Shown in pieces: positions 49,077 through 57,259 of a stretch of DNA of 64,000 bases. The stretch covers positions 434,001-498,000 of the forward strand of contig NZ_CP102826.1 in NCBI RefSeq assembly GCF_025643595.1. Direction: 5' to 3'. The number at the start of each line of letters is the position of its first letter. The stretch's first letter is position 1. This DNA is from Saccharopolyspora rosea. Lineage in GTDB: Bacteria > Actinomycetota > Actinomycetes > Mycobacteriales > Pseudonocardiaceae. The position numbers and the translations under genes were made by a program. Under the pieces are notes generated by a model, which did not search any database, was not told the origin of the DNA, and saw nothing but the letters and a program-made list of their open reading frames with translations.

Positions 49077-51122
49077 GTGCACATCGACACGCTGGTACAG
49101 CGGCTCGCCGCGGGCGGACCCGCCGAGCAGCGCAGCGACGGGTGGGTGGTGCGGTGTCCCGTGCACGGCGACCGTCACCCGTCCCTGTTGATCAGCGTGA
49201 GCCGGGATCGCAAGGCGGTGCTGCACTGCCGATCTCAGGGCTGCGACGTTGCCACCATGCTCAAGCAGGTCGGTCTGTCCTGGGCGGACTTGTTCGACGT
49301 CGACGGGGAGATCACCGCGAGCGCGGCGCCAGCAGAAGATCTCAGCACCGCCGACATTGCCGCGCTTGCCGCCTACCTGGGCCGTGCCCAAGCGGTTTTC
49401 GCCGACTCACCGGCCGCCACCTATGCCCACGAACGTTTCGGCATCACCGAGCCGGTGGGACGGGAGCTGGGGCTCGGGTTCGACGACGGCTCTGCGCCGT
49501 TCGTGCACGCCTCGGAGTCCTTCCGCGAACATCCCAGGTTGGTGGTGCCCTTCTACACCGTCGAGGGCATCGCCCACGGTGCCCAGGGCCGCGACCTCTC
49601 CGGCGCGGACCCGAACCGATGGGCCGGACTGACCAACCCCGAAGGCAAGCGGTGGACACACCTGGCATGGTTCCGCACCCAGGCCGCCGGACCGGTCGTG
49701 ATCACCGAGGGGCCGAGTGACGGACTCGTCGTGGCCACCGCGGGCTACACGGCCGTCGCGGTGGCCGGGGCATCGCATGCACGCCGCCGCGCCACCGCCG
49801 AGGCGATCGCGGCCGGTGCCGCAGGACGCCAGCTCGTGCTCGCCGGGGATGCCGACGAGGCCGGGCAGCAGTTCAACGCCCACCTCGCCGAGCACCTGGC
49901 CGCCCTCGGGATCACGGCCAACCAGCTTGCCCTTCCGACGGCGTGCGGAGACCTCGCCGACTGGTACCGCCAGAGTCGCGAGCGCTTCGCCGACGAGTTC
50001 GCCGAGGCCATCAGGCAAGCCCGGCCCGCAAGCGGCCACGGGGACTTCGTCGGTGACCCCGCGGACCTGCTGGATGCCGTCCACGCCTTCCTGCGCCGGT
50101 TCCTGCTCATCGACCCGCCAACCTGGTTCGACGTGATCACGCTGTGGGTGGCGACGTGCTACTTCGTCCGTCGCTCGGACGCAGCCGACGTCGCGCCACG
50201 ACTGGGCTTCCTGTCCACGGTGCCGGGATCGGGAAAGACCTTGGCTTTGGATCTGGTGTGCCGATTGGCGCAAGGACGGCTGGCCGTTGACCCGACAGCG
50301 GCCTCAGTCCTGCGCACGATCAACGCCATGACGTATGAGGACTCCGACCCGAACAAGCCCGACGTCCCGGTGCCGCTAGGTCTGGATGAGGTCGACAACC
50401 TCTACGCCGCTCGGGGCCAGGACACCAGCAGCATCACCGCGGTGCTCAACTCTGGATACCGACGCGGCCAGGACGCTGTCCGAGCTGACACCAATGACCA
50501 GCGCAAAGCCATCAGCTACACCACGTTCGCCCCGATCGTCTGGGCTGGCCTGGCCCGTGCCGCGCTGCCGGATGCCTTGCTGTCGCGCACTTTCGTAGTG
50601 TCGATGCAGCAGGCGATGCCGCACGAACGTCCCGCCTCGTTCCGCCCCCGGCGCGACGGCCCGGTGGCCGATGATCTCGCTGCGCAGTTGGCGGCCTGGA
50701 CTGCGTCGGTGGCCAGCGACGATGCGGTCAGCGAGGTCCTGGACCAGGTCGAAGACGAGCTGGCGCCGATGGTGTCCAACCGGGACCTGGAGTTGTGGTC
50801 GGTGATCTCGCTACCTGCGGTGATGGCCGGTGGGCACTGGCCAGAGCGCGCCTTCGCCGCGTGCGAGGCGCTACGGGATGCGGGCAAGGACCAGGCCGAG
50901 AACATCAGCGTTCGATTCCTGCGGGCCACGCGGGATGTCTACCGCGCGGCGAACTGGGCTCGCGGCATCAACGATCGCGTGGTCTTCCGGTCCGTGCTGG
51001 CCGAGCGCGTCATCGACGCTGATTCGATCTTCGGCCGCTGGAGTCGGGGCCAGGGCATCGATGACGAACATGTGCGTACGTTCGTCGAACACGTGTTCAG
51101 TATGCGACGTGATGAAGCATGA
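49077..51122 (+). CDS. Phage primase-helicase with CHC2 zinc finger, Toprim and DUF3631-type ATPase
   Basis: 681 residues from the GTG at 49077. Residues 22-60: CPVHGDRHPSLLIS, then LHCRSQGCD, the zinc finger. Residues 200-290: VVITEGPSDGLVVATAG and LVLAGDADEAGQQF, the Toprim Glu and DxD. Residues 378-400: FLSTVPGSGKTLALDLV, Walker A, then LGLDEVDNLY, Walker B. The C-terminus matches DUF3631-like proteins. It primes and unwinds at the phage fork. Confidence 0.88.
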   Translation: MHIDTLVQRLAAGGPAEQRSDGWVVRCPVHGDRHPSLLISVSRDRKAVLHCRSQGCDVATMLKQVGLSWADLFDVDGEITASAAPAEDLSTADIAALAAYLGRAQAVFADSPAATYAHERFGITEPVGRELGLGFDDGSAPFVHASESFREHPRLVVPFYTVEGIAHGAQGRDLSGADPNRWAGLTNPEGKRWTHLAWFRTQAAGPVVITEGPSDGLVVATAGYTAVAVAGASHARRRATAEAIAAGAAGRQLVLAGDADEAGQQFNAHLAEHLAALGITANQLALPTACGDLADWYRQSRERFADEFAEAIRQARPASGHGDFVGDPADLLDAVHAFLRRFLLIDPPTWFDVITLWVATCYFVRRSDAADVAPRLGFLSTVPGSGKTLALDLVCRLAQGRLAVDPTAASVLRTINAMTYEDSDPNKPDVPVPLGLDEVDNLYAARGQDTSSITAVLNSGYRRGQDAVRADTNDQRKAISYTTFAPIVWAGLARAALPDALLSRTFVVSMQQAMPHERPASFRPRRDGPVADDLAAQLAAWTASVASDDAVSEVLDQVEDELAPMVSNRDLELWSVISLPAVMAGGHWPERAFAACEALRDAGKDQAENISVRFLRATRDVYRAANWARGINDRVVFRSVLAERVIDADSIFGRWSRGQGIDDEHVRTFVEHVFSMRRDEA

Positions 51123-51273
51123 TCGCATCCCGCTCGGCGGGTCCTTCAGCCCTGCACGCACCGCGGCGTGCGCACCACGCTGGGAGACGCCCCGGAGCGG
51201 AAGGGCACATGCCCGCCAGTCTCGTTGCAGAGACGACGACCCGCCCCGGGGCTCTTCGGCGCGGGAGGGAGAC

Positions 51274-52047
51274 ATGCAGGCCATCTGGCACGGACAGATC
51301 GCCTTCGGGCTGGTTTCCATCCCGATCCGGGTCTATGCCGCGACCGAGTCGAGGACGATCTCCTTTCGGCAGGTCCATATCCCTGACTACGGCCGCATTC
51401 GCCATGACCGACGCTGCGAGATCGACAACCAGGTCGTGCCCTGGGCTGAAGTCGGCCGTGGCTACGAAACCCCCGACGGCCGAGTCGTGCTGATCACCGA
51501 TGCTGACCTGGACCACCTACCACTGCCCACGGCCCGCACCATCGAAGTCCACCACTTCGTACCCGAGGACTCCCTCGATCCGCTGCTGTTTCACCGCAGC
51601 TACTACCTCGACCCCAGTGACCGCGGTGTCCGCCCGTACGTGCTGCTGCGTAACGCCCTGGAGAAGTCCGGCCGCGTTGCGATTGCCAAGACCGCGTTGC
51701 GCAAGCGGGAATCCCTGGCACTGATCCGAGTCGCTGGCGACGTCCTGGTCTTGACTACCTTGTTGTGGCATGACGAGGTGCGCCGCCCCGACTTCGCCTT
51801 CTTGAGCCAGGAGGAACCGCAGCTGCGCCCGGAAGACGAGCAGATGGCGGACATGCTCCTCGACGCGCTCTCCATCTCCGCCGTCGACTTGTCGGAGTAC
51901 CGCGACACGTATCGCGAGGCGCTGGAGGAGCTGATCGACGCCAAGCTCGCCCACGAGCCCGCTCCGGAAGTGCCGCAGCCGCGGGTTGTGCAGGACCTCA
52001 GCGAAGCGCTGCGGGAAAGCATCGCCCACGTCAGGCGTCCAGGCTAG
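51274..52047 (+). CDS. ku: Ku-like DNA end-binding protein
   Basis: 257 residues, ATG behind GGGAGGGA. Ku core marks: AIWHGQIAFGLVSIPIRVY, then ISFRQVHIPDYGRIRHDRRC, VPWAEVGRGYE, IEVHHFVPEDSLDPLLFHRSYYL, and LRKRESLALIRVAGDVLVLTTLLWHDEVR. It lacks the long basic C-terminus found in many chromosomal Ku proteins. Bacterial Ku binds double-strand ends and recruits LigD; mycobacteriophages Corndog and Omega carry Ku, thought to help circularise their short-overhang genomes. It is the last phage gene before attR. Confidence 0.92.
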   Translation: MQAIWHGQIAFGLVSIPIRVYAATESRTISFRQVHIPDYGRIRHDRRCEIDNQVVPWAEVGRGYETPDGRVVLITDADLDHLPLPTARTIEVHHFVPEDSLDPLLFHRSYYLDPSDRGVRPYVLLRNALEKSGRVAIAKTALRKRESLALIRVAGDVLVLTTLLWHDEVRRPDFAFLSQEEPQLRPEDEQMADMLLDALSISAVDLSEYRDTYREALEELIDAKLAHEPAPEVPQPRVVQDLSEALRESIAHVRRPG

Positions 52048-52102
52048 GTGCACGGCGCAGTGACCCGTGGTTTGAACCGCGCAGAGCTGCCACGCAGGCG
52101 TC

Positions 52103-52159
52103 TCAGGTACGATGCGAATCAGTCTTGATCGTTTGGACGATCAGGGGTCCGTCGGTCAC
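52103..52159 (-). pseudogene. Detached 5' end of the XPB helicase gene
   Basis: GTG at 52157-52159, behind GAGGGAG, encodes MTDGPLIV before entering the core; reading then runs into phage DNA (Q-T-I-K-T-D-S-H-R-T) and stops at TGA (52103). The gene body is at 11654-13299. With the native promoter region left here, an 18-residue orphan peptide is likely translated. Confidence 0.88.
52134..52143. other. attR core
   Basis: TGGACGATCA, identical to attL at 13290-13299. Host DNA lies to the right. CTTGATCGT (52124-52132), on the phage side, is the left half of the attP inverted repeat. Confidence 0.93.
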
Positions 52160-52354
52160 GGGTGCGGGCTCCCTCGGGTCGTGGATGCGCAGGTGATCGG
52201 CGATGCCGGGGACAACGGCCGGACCGCCGACCAGTATTCCACCGGGTTCGGCGGGCTCGGGATGTGTCCTGCCTCCTTTTTCGCCGTTCCGGGTCCGCGC
52301 GGCGGCGGGGTCGCATAAGTTGCGTCACCACGTTGATCATCTTCGGAGGGAACC

Positions 52355-52915
52355 ATGGACCAGCCTCCGCGGCACGGGCCCTACCGGCAGCAGTGGGGGC
52401 CGCGGCCCCACGGGCGACCGCGACGGCCGGGCCGGGTGATCGGTTCCGCGGTGTACCTCGGCGCGCTCGCGATCGGGCTGGTGATCGCGGTGGGCGCCTA
52501 CTTCATGTTCAGCACCGGCACTCCCGAGGCGGGCCGGTGCGTCGACGTCGTGGATGCCGAGACGGCGTCGCCGAGCTGGGAGCTCGCCGCGTGCGGCAGC
52601 CCGGAGTCGGACTTCACGATCGCCGAGGTGATCGCGGGCTCGGCCCGGTGCCCGGACGTCTACGCGACGCTGAGCCAGCGCAGCGGGACCCGGCTGTGCC
52701 TGGTCCCCGACGTCGCGGCCGGCGACTGCCTGAACATCCCGCTGGGCGTCGGCGTCGAGACCAAGGTGCCGTGCAGCGACTCCGACGCCGCCGCGCAGGT
52801 GACGACCGTGGCCCACGACGCGAGAGGGGAGGCGGACTGCGCACCCGACTCCGAGCAGTACACCGTGTACCCCGAACCGGCGACCACGATCTGCACTCGC
52901 CGCCCCTCGCAGTGA
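52355..52915 (+). CDS. LppU/SCO3897-type membrane-anchored protein
   Basis: 186 residues, ATG behind GGAGGGAACC. The N-terminal 25 residues are Pro/Arg-rich. A transmembrane helix follows (VYLGALAIGLVIAVGAYFM). The extracellular part has six Cys in the LppU pattern: GRCVDVV, AACGSPESDFTI, RCPDVYATL, LCLVPDVAAGDCLN, VPCSD. The gene is divergent from the original helicase start. This neighbour pair is common in actinobacteria, which supports the boundary call. Confidence 0.8.
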   Translation: MDQPPRHGPYRQQWGPRPHGRPRRPGRVIGSAVYLGALAIGLVIAVGAYFMFSTGTPEAGRCVDVVDAETASPSWELAACGSPESDFTIAEVIAGSARCPDVYATLSQRSGTRLCLVPDVAAGDCLNIPLGVGVETKVPCSDSDAAAQVTTVAHDARGEADCAPDSEQYTVYPEPATTICTRRPSQ

Positions 52916-53012
52916 CCAACGCTATCTGGTTCAGACCGCCTCCCGTGTGATGTCGTGTGGAGGCAACCCCGCAGGTGGGGCGGGGTTGTCCGCACGAGCG
53001 AGGGAGGGCGCG

Positions 53013-54608
53013 ATGAGCAGCGGGGACCCCACGGTCCGTGATGTCACTCGGAACCTGATGCGGGAACTCGGGTTGACGACGGTGTTCGGCAACCCGGGGA
53101 CCACGGAGGTGCCGTTCCTGACCGGGTGGCCGGACGACTTCCACTACGTGCTGGGGTTGCAGGAGTCGGTGGTCGTCTCGATGGCCGACGGCTACGCGCA
53201 GGCCCGGCGGGAACCGGTGCTGGTCAACCTGCACTCGGCCGGGGGAGTGGGGCACGCGCTCGGCGCGGTCTTCAGCGCCTACCGCAACCGCACGCCGTTG
53301 ATCATCACCGCTGGTCAGCAGACCCGGACCCTGATGTTCGACGAGCCGTTCCTGGGCGCCACCGACGCCGCCACGTTCCCCAGGCCGTACGTGAAGTGGA
53401 GCTACGAACCGGCGCGCGCCGCGGACGTGCCCGCCGCACTGGTGCGCGCGCACCAGCTGGCGACCACTCCGCCGTACGGGCCGGTGTTCGTGTCGATCCC
53501 CGCCGACGACTGGGACCAGCCGGGCGTGCCGGTGACGGCCCGCCCGCGCACCCCGGCCTTCGCACCGGACCCGTCGGCGGTCGCCGAGCTCGCCGACGCG
53601 CTGCGCCGCTGCGAACGCCCGGCGTTCGTGGTGGGACCGGGCGTCGACGCGGACGCGGCGGTCGGGGACATGGTCGAGCTGGCGGAGAAGACGCGGGCGG
53701 CGGTGTGGGTGGCGCCGATGTCGCCGCGCTGCTCGTTCCCCGAGGACCACCCGCAGTTCGCCGGGTTCCTCCAGCCCGAGCAACGGGCGCTGGCCGCCGA
53801 ACTGGCCGACCACGACCTGGTGGTGGTCTGGGGCGCGCCCGCCTTCACCTACCACGTCTACCGGGGCGAGTCCGACGTCCTGCTGCCGGAGCTGTTCCTG
53901 GTCCACGACGACGCCGAGGTGCTGGCGCGGGCCCGCGAGGGCCGCGGCGTGCTGGGCGCCCTCGGGCACTCCGTCCGGCAGGTGAACGAGCTGGTCGCGC
54001 CGGTGGACCGGGCGATGCCGACGCCCTACGAGCGGCCCGCCGAACCCGCCGCGTCCACTCCGATGACCGCGGCGTACGTCTTCGACCGGATCGCCGCGGC
54101 ACTGCCGCCGGACGCGGTGGTGGTGGAGGAGACCCCGAGCCACCGCAACGACCTGCACGAGCACTTCCCGATCCGCAAGCCCGACGGCGGCTTCTTCACC
54201 GGGTTCTCCGGCGCGCTGGGTTACAGCATCGGCGCGGCGGTGGGCGTCGCGATGGCCGACTGCTCGCGCCGCACGGTGGCCCTGCTGGGCGACGGGTCGA
54301 GCATGTACGGCATCCAGGCGGTGTGGTCGGCGGTCCGGGAGCAGGCCCCGGTCACGTTCGTGATCATGGACAACTCCCGGTACGCGGCGGTCGCGGTCCT
54401 CGGCGAGGCCGCGGGCGGCGACAAGCTGCCCGGCGTCGACCTGGGCGGCATCGACTTCGTCTCGCTGGCCACCAGCCTCGGCTGCCCGGCCACCCTCGTC
54501 CGGACCCCCGACGACCTGCGCGCAGCGCTGTCGGAGGAGTTCGGCGACCGCACCGGCCCGGCCCTGCTGCACGTCAAGGTCGACCCCGGCCAGCGCTACC
54601 TGTACTGA
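53013..54608 (+). CDS. mdlC: Benzoylformate decarboxylase
   Basis: 531 residues, a ThDP-dependent decarboxylase. FGNPGTTEVPFL holds the residue equivalent to Ser26 as Thr. GLQESVVV holds the cofactor-activating Glu. NLHSAGGVGHALG holds the His70 equivalent, and FTYHVYRGE the His281 equivalent. The ThDP motif is GDGSSMYGIQ through to IMDNSRYAAV. It converts benzoylformate to benzaldehyde and CO2 in mandelate breakdown. The host gene has no mandelate dehydrogenase beside it. Other 2-oxo-acid substrates are possible. Confidence 0.85.
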   Translation: MSSGDPTVRDVTRNLMRELGLTTVFGNPGTTEVPFLTGWPDDFHYVLGLQESVVVSMADGYAQARREPVLVNLHSAGGVGHALGAVFSAYRNRTPLIITAGQQTRTLMFDEPFLGATDAATFPRPYVKWSYEPARAADVPAALVRAHQLATTPPYGPVFVSIPADDWDQPGVPVTARPRTPAFAPDPSAVAELADALRRCERPAFVVGPGVDADAAVGDMVELAEKTRAAVWVAPMSPRCSFPEDHPQFAGFLQPEQRALAAELADHDLVVVWGAPAFTYHVYRGESDVLLPELFLVHDDAEVLARAREGRGVLGALGHSVRQVNELVAPVDRAMPTPYERPAEPAASTPMTAAYVFDRIAAALPPDAVVVEETPSHRNDLHEHFPIRKPDGGFFTGFSGALGYSIGAAVGVAMADCSRRTVALLGDGSSMYGIQAVWSAVREQAPVTFVIMDNSRYAAVAVLGEAAGGDKLPGVDLGGIDFVSLATSLGCPATLVRTPDDLRAALSEEFGDRTGPALLHVKVDPGQRYLY

Positions 54609-54648
54609 CCCGCACCGCTGGGCCGGGGTCGCGCGCGACGGCTCCGGC

Positions 54649-54843
54649 TCAGCGGTCGAACCGACCGTCCTTGGCGGCCCCGACGAAGGCCGTCCACTGG
54701 GCGGCGGTGGTGGTGAAGTACCCGGCGGCGCGGTCCTTGGAATCGCGCACGGCCGCGCCGCTGCCGACACGGCCCACCTCGACGCAGGCCGTGTTCTGAC
54801 CGGACCGTGTCGACTTTCGCCATCCCGTGGGTTGCTGTGTCAC
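54649..54843 (-). CDS. DUF397 protein
   Basis: 64 residues from the GTG at 54841-54843. The DUF397 signature is TGWRKSTRSGQNTACVEV, then GAAVRDSKDRAAGYFT, then QWTAFVGAAKDGRFD. It overlaps the stop of the XRE gene (GTGA). DUF397/XRE pairs are widespread in actinobacteria and have been linked to regulation of development and antibiotic production. Confidence 0.92.
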   Translation of the reverse strand: MTQQPTGWRKSTRSGQNTACVEVGRVGSGAAVRDSKDRAAGYFTTTAAQWTAFVGAAKDGRFDR

Positions 54844-55694
54844 CGTGCGTCCTCCTCGGCTCGTTCGATGCACGAAGCGATGAACTCCGCGGACCCCGCT
54901 GGAGTGATCGCCATTTCGCGGAGAGTACCCAGTGTCGTTCGGTAAGCCTCGACAACGTCGGGTGATGTGAGGAAAGCGGACGACTTGATGTGTTCGAGGT
55001 GCACGATCGGTGACGCTTTCGGGAACTCGAAGATGATGAAGCGGCCTTCGTGGGCTGGCGTCCAACGAGGTGGCGTCGTGCGGACCACCCGGATCGTCAC
55101 GTTGCGCAGCTCGGCGAGTTTCAGCAGGTGCCGGTACTGGTCGACCGCGGGTTCGCCGCTCAGGATCGGCGTCGTCAACGCGGTCTCCAGGATGATGGCC
55201 TCGAACTCGGGAGCGTCGCGGCTGATCAGCATGTCGCGTCGGCTCGCTCGCATCGCCACACGTGTCTCGACCTCGCCGGCAGGAAGTCCGGCCATGACAG
55301 CGCGTGCGTAGTCGGGCGTCTGCAGGAGTCCGGGGAGCAGAAGAGGGGCGACCTCGGAGATCGCGCTGGCGGTGCGCTCGTACTCGATCAGAGTCACGAG
55401 CTCTTGGTGGACACCGGGAATGCCGGTGTGGATCCAGTCCGGGCCGTCAGACTCGCGGGCCAATCCGACCAAGCGGTCCCGTTCCTGTCCCGAGACTCCG
55501 AGTGCGACCACGACTCCGGTCACGTCCTCGGGAGTGACAGCGCGCGTACCCGCTTCGGTTCGTGTGACCCATGCGTGTCCCCGGTTGAGGCGCCGAGCCA
55601 GTTCACGGACGCCGATGCCTGCATCTTCCCGAGCTTTCCGCAGTTCAGCGCCGAGTGTTCGTGCTTTCGGGCTGCCCGGCCTGGATCCGGTCAT
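54840..55694 (-). CDS. XRE-family regulator with DUF5753 domain
   Basis: 284 residues. The N-terminal HTH, LGAELRKAREDAGIGVRELARR, then HAWVTRTEAGTRAVTPEDV, is followed by the DUF5753 region with EYERTASAISEVAPLLLPGLLQTPDYARA and REMAITPAGSAEFIASCIE. It is the paired regulator for the DUF397 protein and is co-transcribed with it. Confidence 0.92.
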   Translation of the reverse strand: MTGSRPGSPKARTLGAELRKAREDAGIGVRELARRLNRGHAWVTRTEAGTRAVTPEDVTGVVVALGVSGQERDRLVGLARESDGPDWIHTGIPGVHQELVTLIEYERTASAISEVAPLLLPGLLQTPDYARAVMAGLPAGEVETRVAMRASRRDMLISRDAPEFEAIILETALTTPILSGEPAVDQYRHLLKLAELRNVTIRVVRTTPPRWTPAHEGRFIIFEFPKASPIVHLEHIKSSAFLTSPDVVEAYRTTLGTLREMAITPAGSAEFIASCIERAEEDAR

Positions 55695-55821
55695 GAACCA
55701 ATCCTAGGAATGCGGCTCGGCCGCCAGGATCGCCCGTGCGAGCGATTGCCCAAGTGGATCTGATCCAGCAATCTGGTTTCGATCCAATTTTGGCCTGAAG
55801 TGACTCCGAAGCGGAGACCCC

Positions 55822-56085
55822 ATGCCCTACTCGCCTCACCCCTTCCACTGGGTTCCGGCTGGTGGCGCGCGGCACGCCAGTGCGGACGAGAAGCACGCGG
55901 TCGGCAACTACCCGACCGGCACCGCGGTCACGACGCTGTGCGGCGACGGCGTGATCGCGGAGAACACCGCGGTCGCTTGGCTGTGGCCGACGTGTGCGAC
56001 GTGCAACGCCGAAGCGCACCGGCTGGCGGGCGCACAGATGTCGAGTGCGCGAACTCGCCGGGAATTCGGGAAGGACGGACGATGA
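55822..56085 (+). CDS. Small zinc-ribbon-like protein
   Basis: 87 residues: YSPHPFHWVPAGGARHAS, then TTLCGDGVIAENTAVAWLW and CATCNAEAHRLAG. One Cys plus CxxC and His suggest a metal site. This pattern occurs often beside XRE/DUF397 genes in Pseudonocardiales. The stop overlaps the next ATG. Confidence 0.75.
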   Translation: MPYSPHPFHWVPAGGARHASADEKHAVGNYPTGTAVTTLCGDGVIAENTAVAWLWPTCATCNAEAHRLAGAQMSSARTRREFGKDGR

Positions 56086-56345
56086 CGCACTTCTGGATCG
56101 CCGCTGCGCTGATTTCCGTGCTGTCGCTGGGAATCCGGCGCGCCCAGTACCGGCCGCGCCGACCGCAGCACGCGGGGGCGGGAGCGGGTGCCACGACGGT
56201 GTGGCAGCTGCGGGAACAGGTCGAAGCCGAGCACTACCGGGGTCGACATCGGTTGCGCGAGCCCGCACCCCGGCCTCCCGTCGAATTCCCCGCCCACGAC
56301 GAGGAACTGCTCCGGAAGCTGCTGCGCGGGCTGGAATCGCTGTAG
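56082..56345 (+). CDS. Small membrane-anchored hypothetical protein
   Basis: 87 residues. ATG overlaps the previous stop (ATGA). A hydrophobic N-terminus WIAAALISVLSLGI, then an Arg/Pro-rich linker, and a helical C-terminus HDEELLRKLLRGLESL. Probably membrane-anchored. It forms a two-gene unit with the zinc-ribbon-like protein. Confidence 0.65.
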   Translation: MTHFWIAAALISVLSLGIRRAQYRPRRPQHAGAGAGATTVWQLREQVEAEHYRGRHRLREPAPRPPVEFPAHDEELLRKLLRGLESL

Positions 56346-56452
56346 ACCCGGCTCGGCGCCGTCGACCCCGACGGCGGCGTCGAGCCACCCCGAGTCGGCC
56401 GGTGCGGAGCCTCCCCGCCGTGCAGCGCCGCACCGGCCGACCGCCGAGGCCG

Positions 56453-57253
56453 TCAGGACTCGACGGCCGCCGGTGTCCCGGTGCGGACTTCGAGGAGGCG
56501 GGCCACCTCGCTGCGGAGGTGGATGAAGGTGTCCGACTCGCGGGTGGTGATCTGGTCGCGGTCCTCGCCGAGGTCGACCTCCAGGTCGGCGACGATGGAG
56601 GCCGGGGACTTGGACAGCACCAGGACGCGGTCGGCGAGGTAGATGCTCTCGTCGATGTCGTGGGTGACCAGCAGGACCGTGCTGTCGAACTGCTTGCGCA
56701 CCCGCAGCAGCAGGTCCTCCAGCTCGAAGCGGGTCTGGGCGTCGACCGAGGCGAACGGCTCGTCCATCAGCAGCAGGGCCGGTCGGCAGGCCAGGGCGCG
56801 GGCGATCGACACCCGCTGCTGCATGCCGCCGGACAGCTGCCACGGGTACTTGCGGGCCGCGGCGGACAGGCCGACCCACTCCAGCACCTCGTCGGCGCGG
56901 GCGCGCCGCTCGGCCTTGGACAGGCCCCGGGACCGCAGCGGGAACTCCACATTGGACCGCACCGACAGCCACGGGAACAGCGAGCGGCTGTAGTCCTGGA
57001 ACACCACCGCCAGGTCGGACGGCACCCCGCGCACCGGGTCGCCGTGCAGCCGCACTTCGCCGGTGCTGGCGCTGATCAGTCCGGAGATCGCGCGCAGCAG
57101 CGTCGACTTGCCGCAGCCGGACGGCCCGACGATGCAGGCGAGTTCGCCGGTGCGGACCTGGAACGTCAGGTCGTCGATGGCGACGTGGCCGTGCGCGCCG
57201 CCGTAGCGGTGCCCGAGCCCGGACACGTCGAGCATGGTCGTGGTCTCGCTCAT
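56453..57253 (-). CDS. ABC importer ATPase (SsuB/TauB type)
   Basis: 266 residues. Walker A GPSGCGKST, Q loop VFQDYSRSLFPW, signature LSGGMQQR, Walker B LLLMDEPFASVD, H loop VTHD. It belongs to the nitrate/sulfonate/taurine class. It is the last gene of the operon, 6 bp after the second permease stop, and energises uptake of the substrate caught by the lipoprotein at 58811-59824. Confidence 0.9.
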   Translation of the reverse strand: MSETTTMLDVSGLGHRYGGAHGHVAIDDLTFQVRTGELACIVGPSGCGKSTLLRAISGLISASTGEVRLHGDPVRGVPSDLAVVFQDYSRSLFPWLSVRSNVEFPLRSRGLSKAERRARADEVLEWVGLSAAARKYPWQLSGGMQQRVSIARALACRPALLLMDEPFASVDAQTRFELEDLLLRVRKQFDSTVLLVTHDIDESIYLADRVLVLSKSPASIVADLEVDLGEDRDQITTRESDTFIHLRSEVARLLEVRTGTPAAVES

Positions 57254-57259
57254 TTCGCG

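Larger units (their letters stand above)
13290..52143. mobile_element. Complete integrated siphovirus-type prophage, about 38.84 kb
   Basis: Bounded by the shared 10-bp core TGGACGATCA. A large serine integrase is at the left edge and a phage Ku gene at the right edge. In between are an early block, HNH-TerS-TerL, portal, capsid, tail, tape measure, lysis and replication genes in normal siphovirus order. All structural genes look intact. Replacing the prophage by one core copy restores the helicase reading frame, which confirms both ends. Cargo insertions lie at 23144-24277, 24743-26681, 41241-42200 and 44614-45624. Confidence 0.95.

Noticed and set aside
49029-50273. Antisense frames over the primase-helicase gene
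   Set aside because: Shadows of the high-GC coding strand, without start signals.
52614-54770. 718-residue antisense frame over the decarboxylase
   Set aside because: Arg/Gly/His-rich antisense shadow of a well-supported ThDP enzyme gene.
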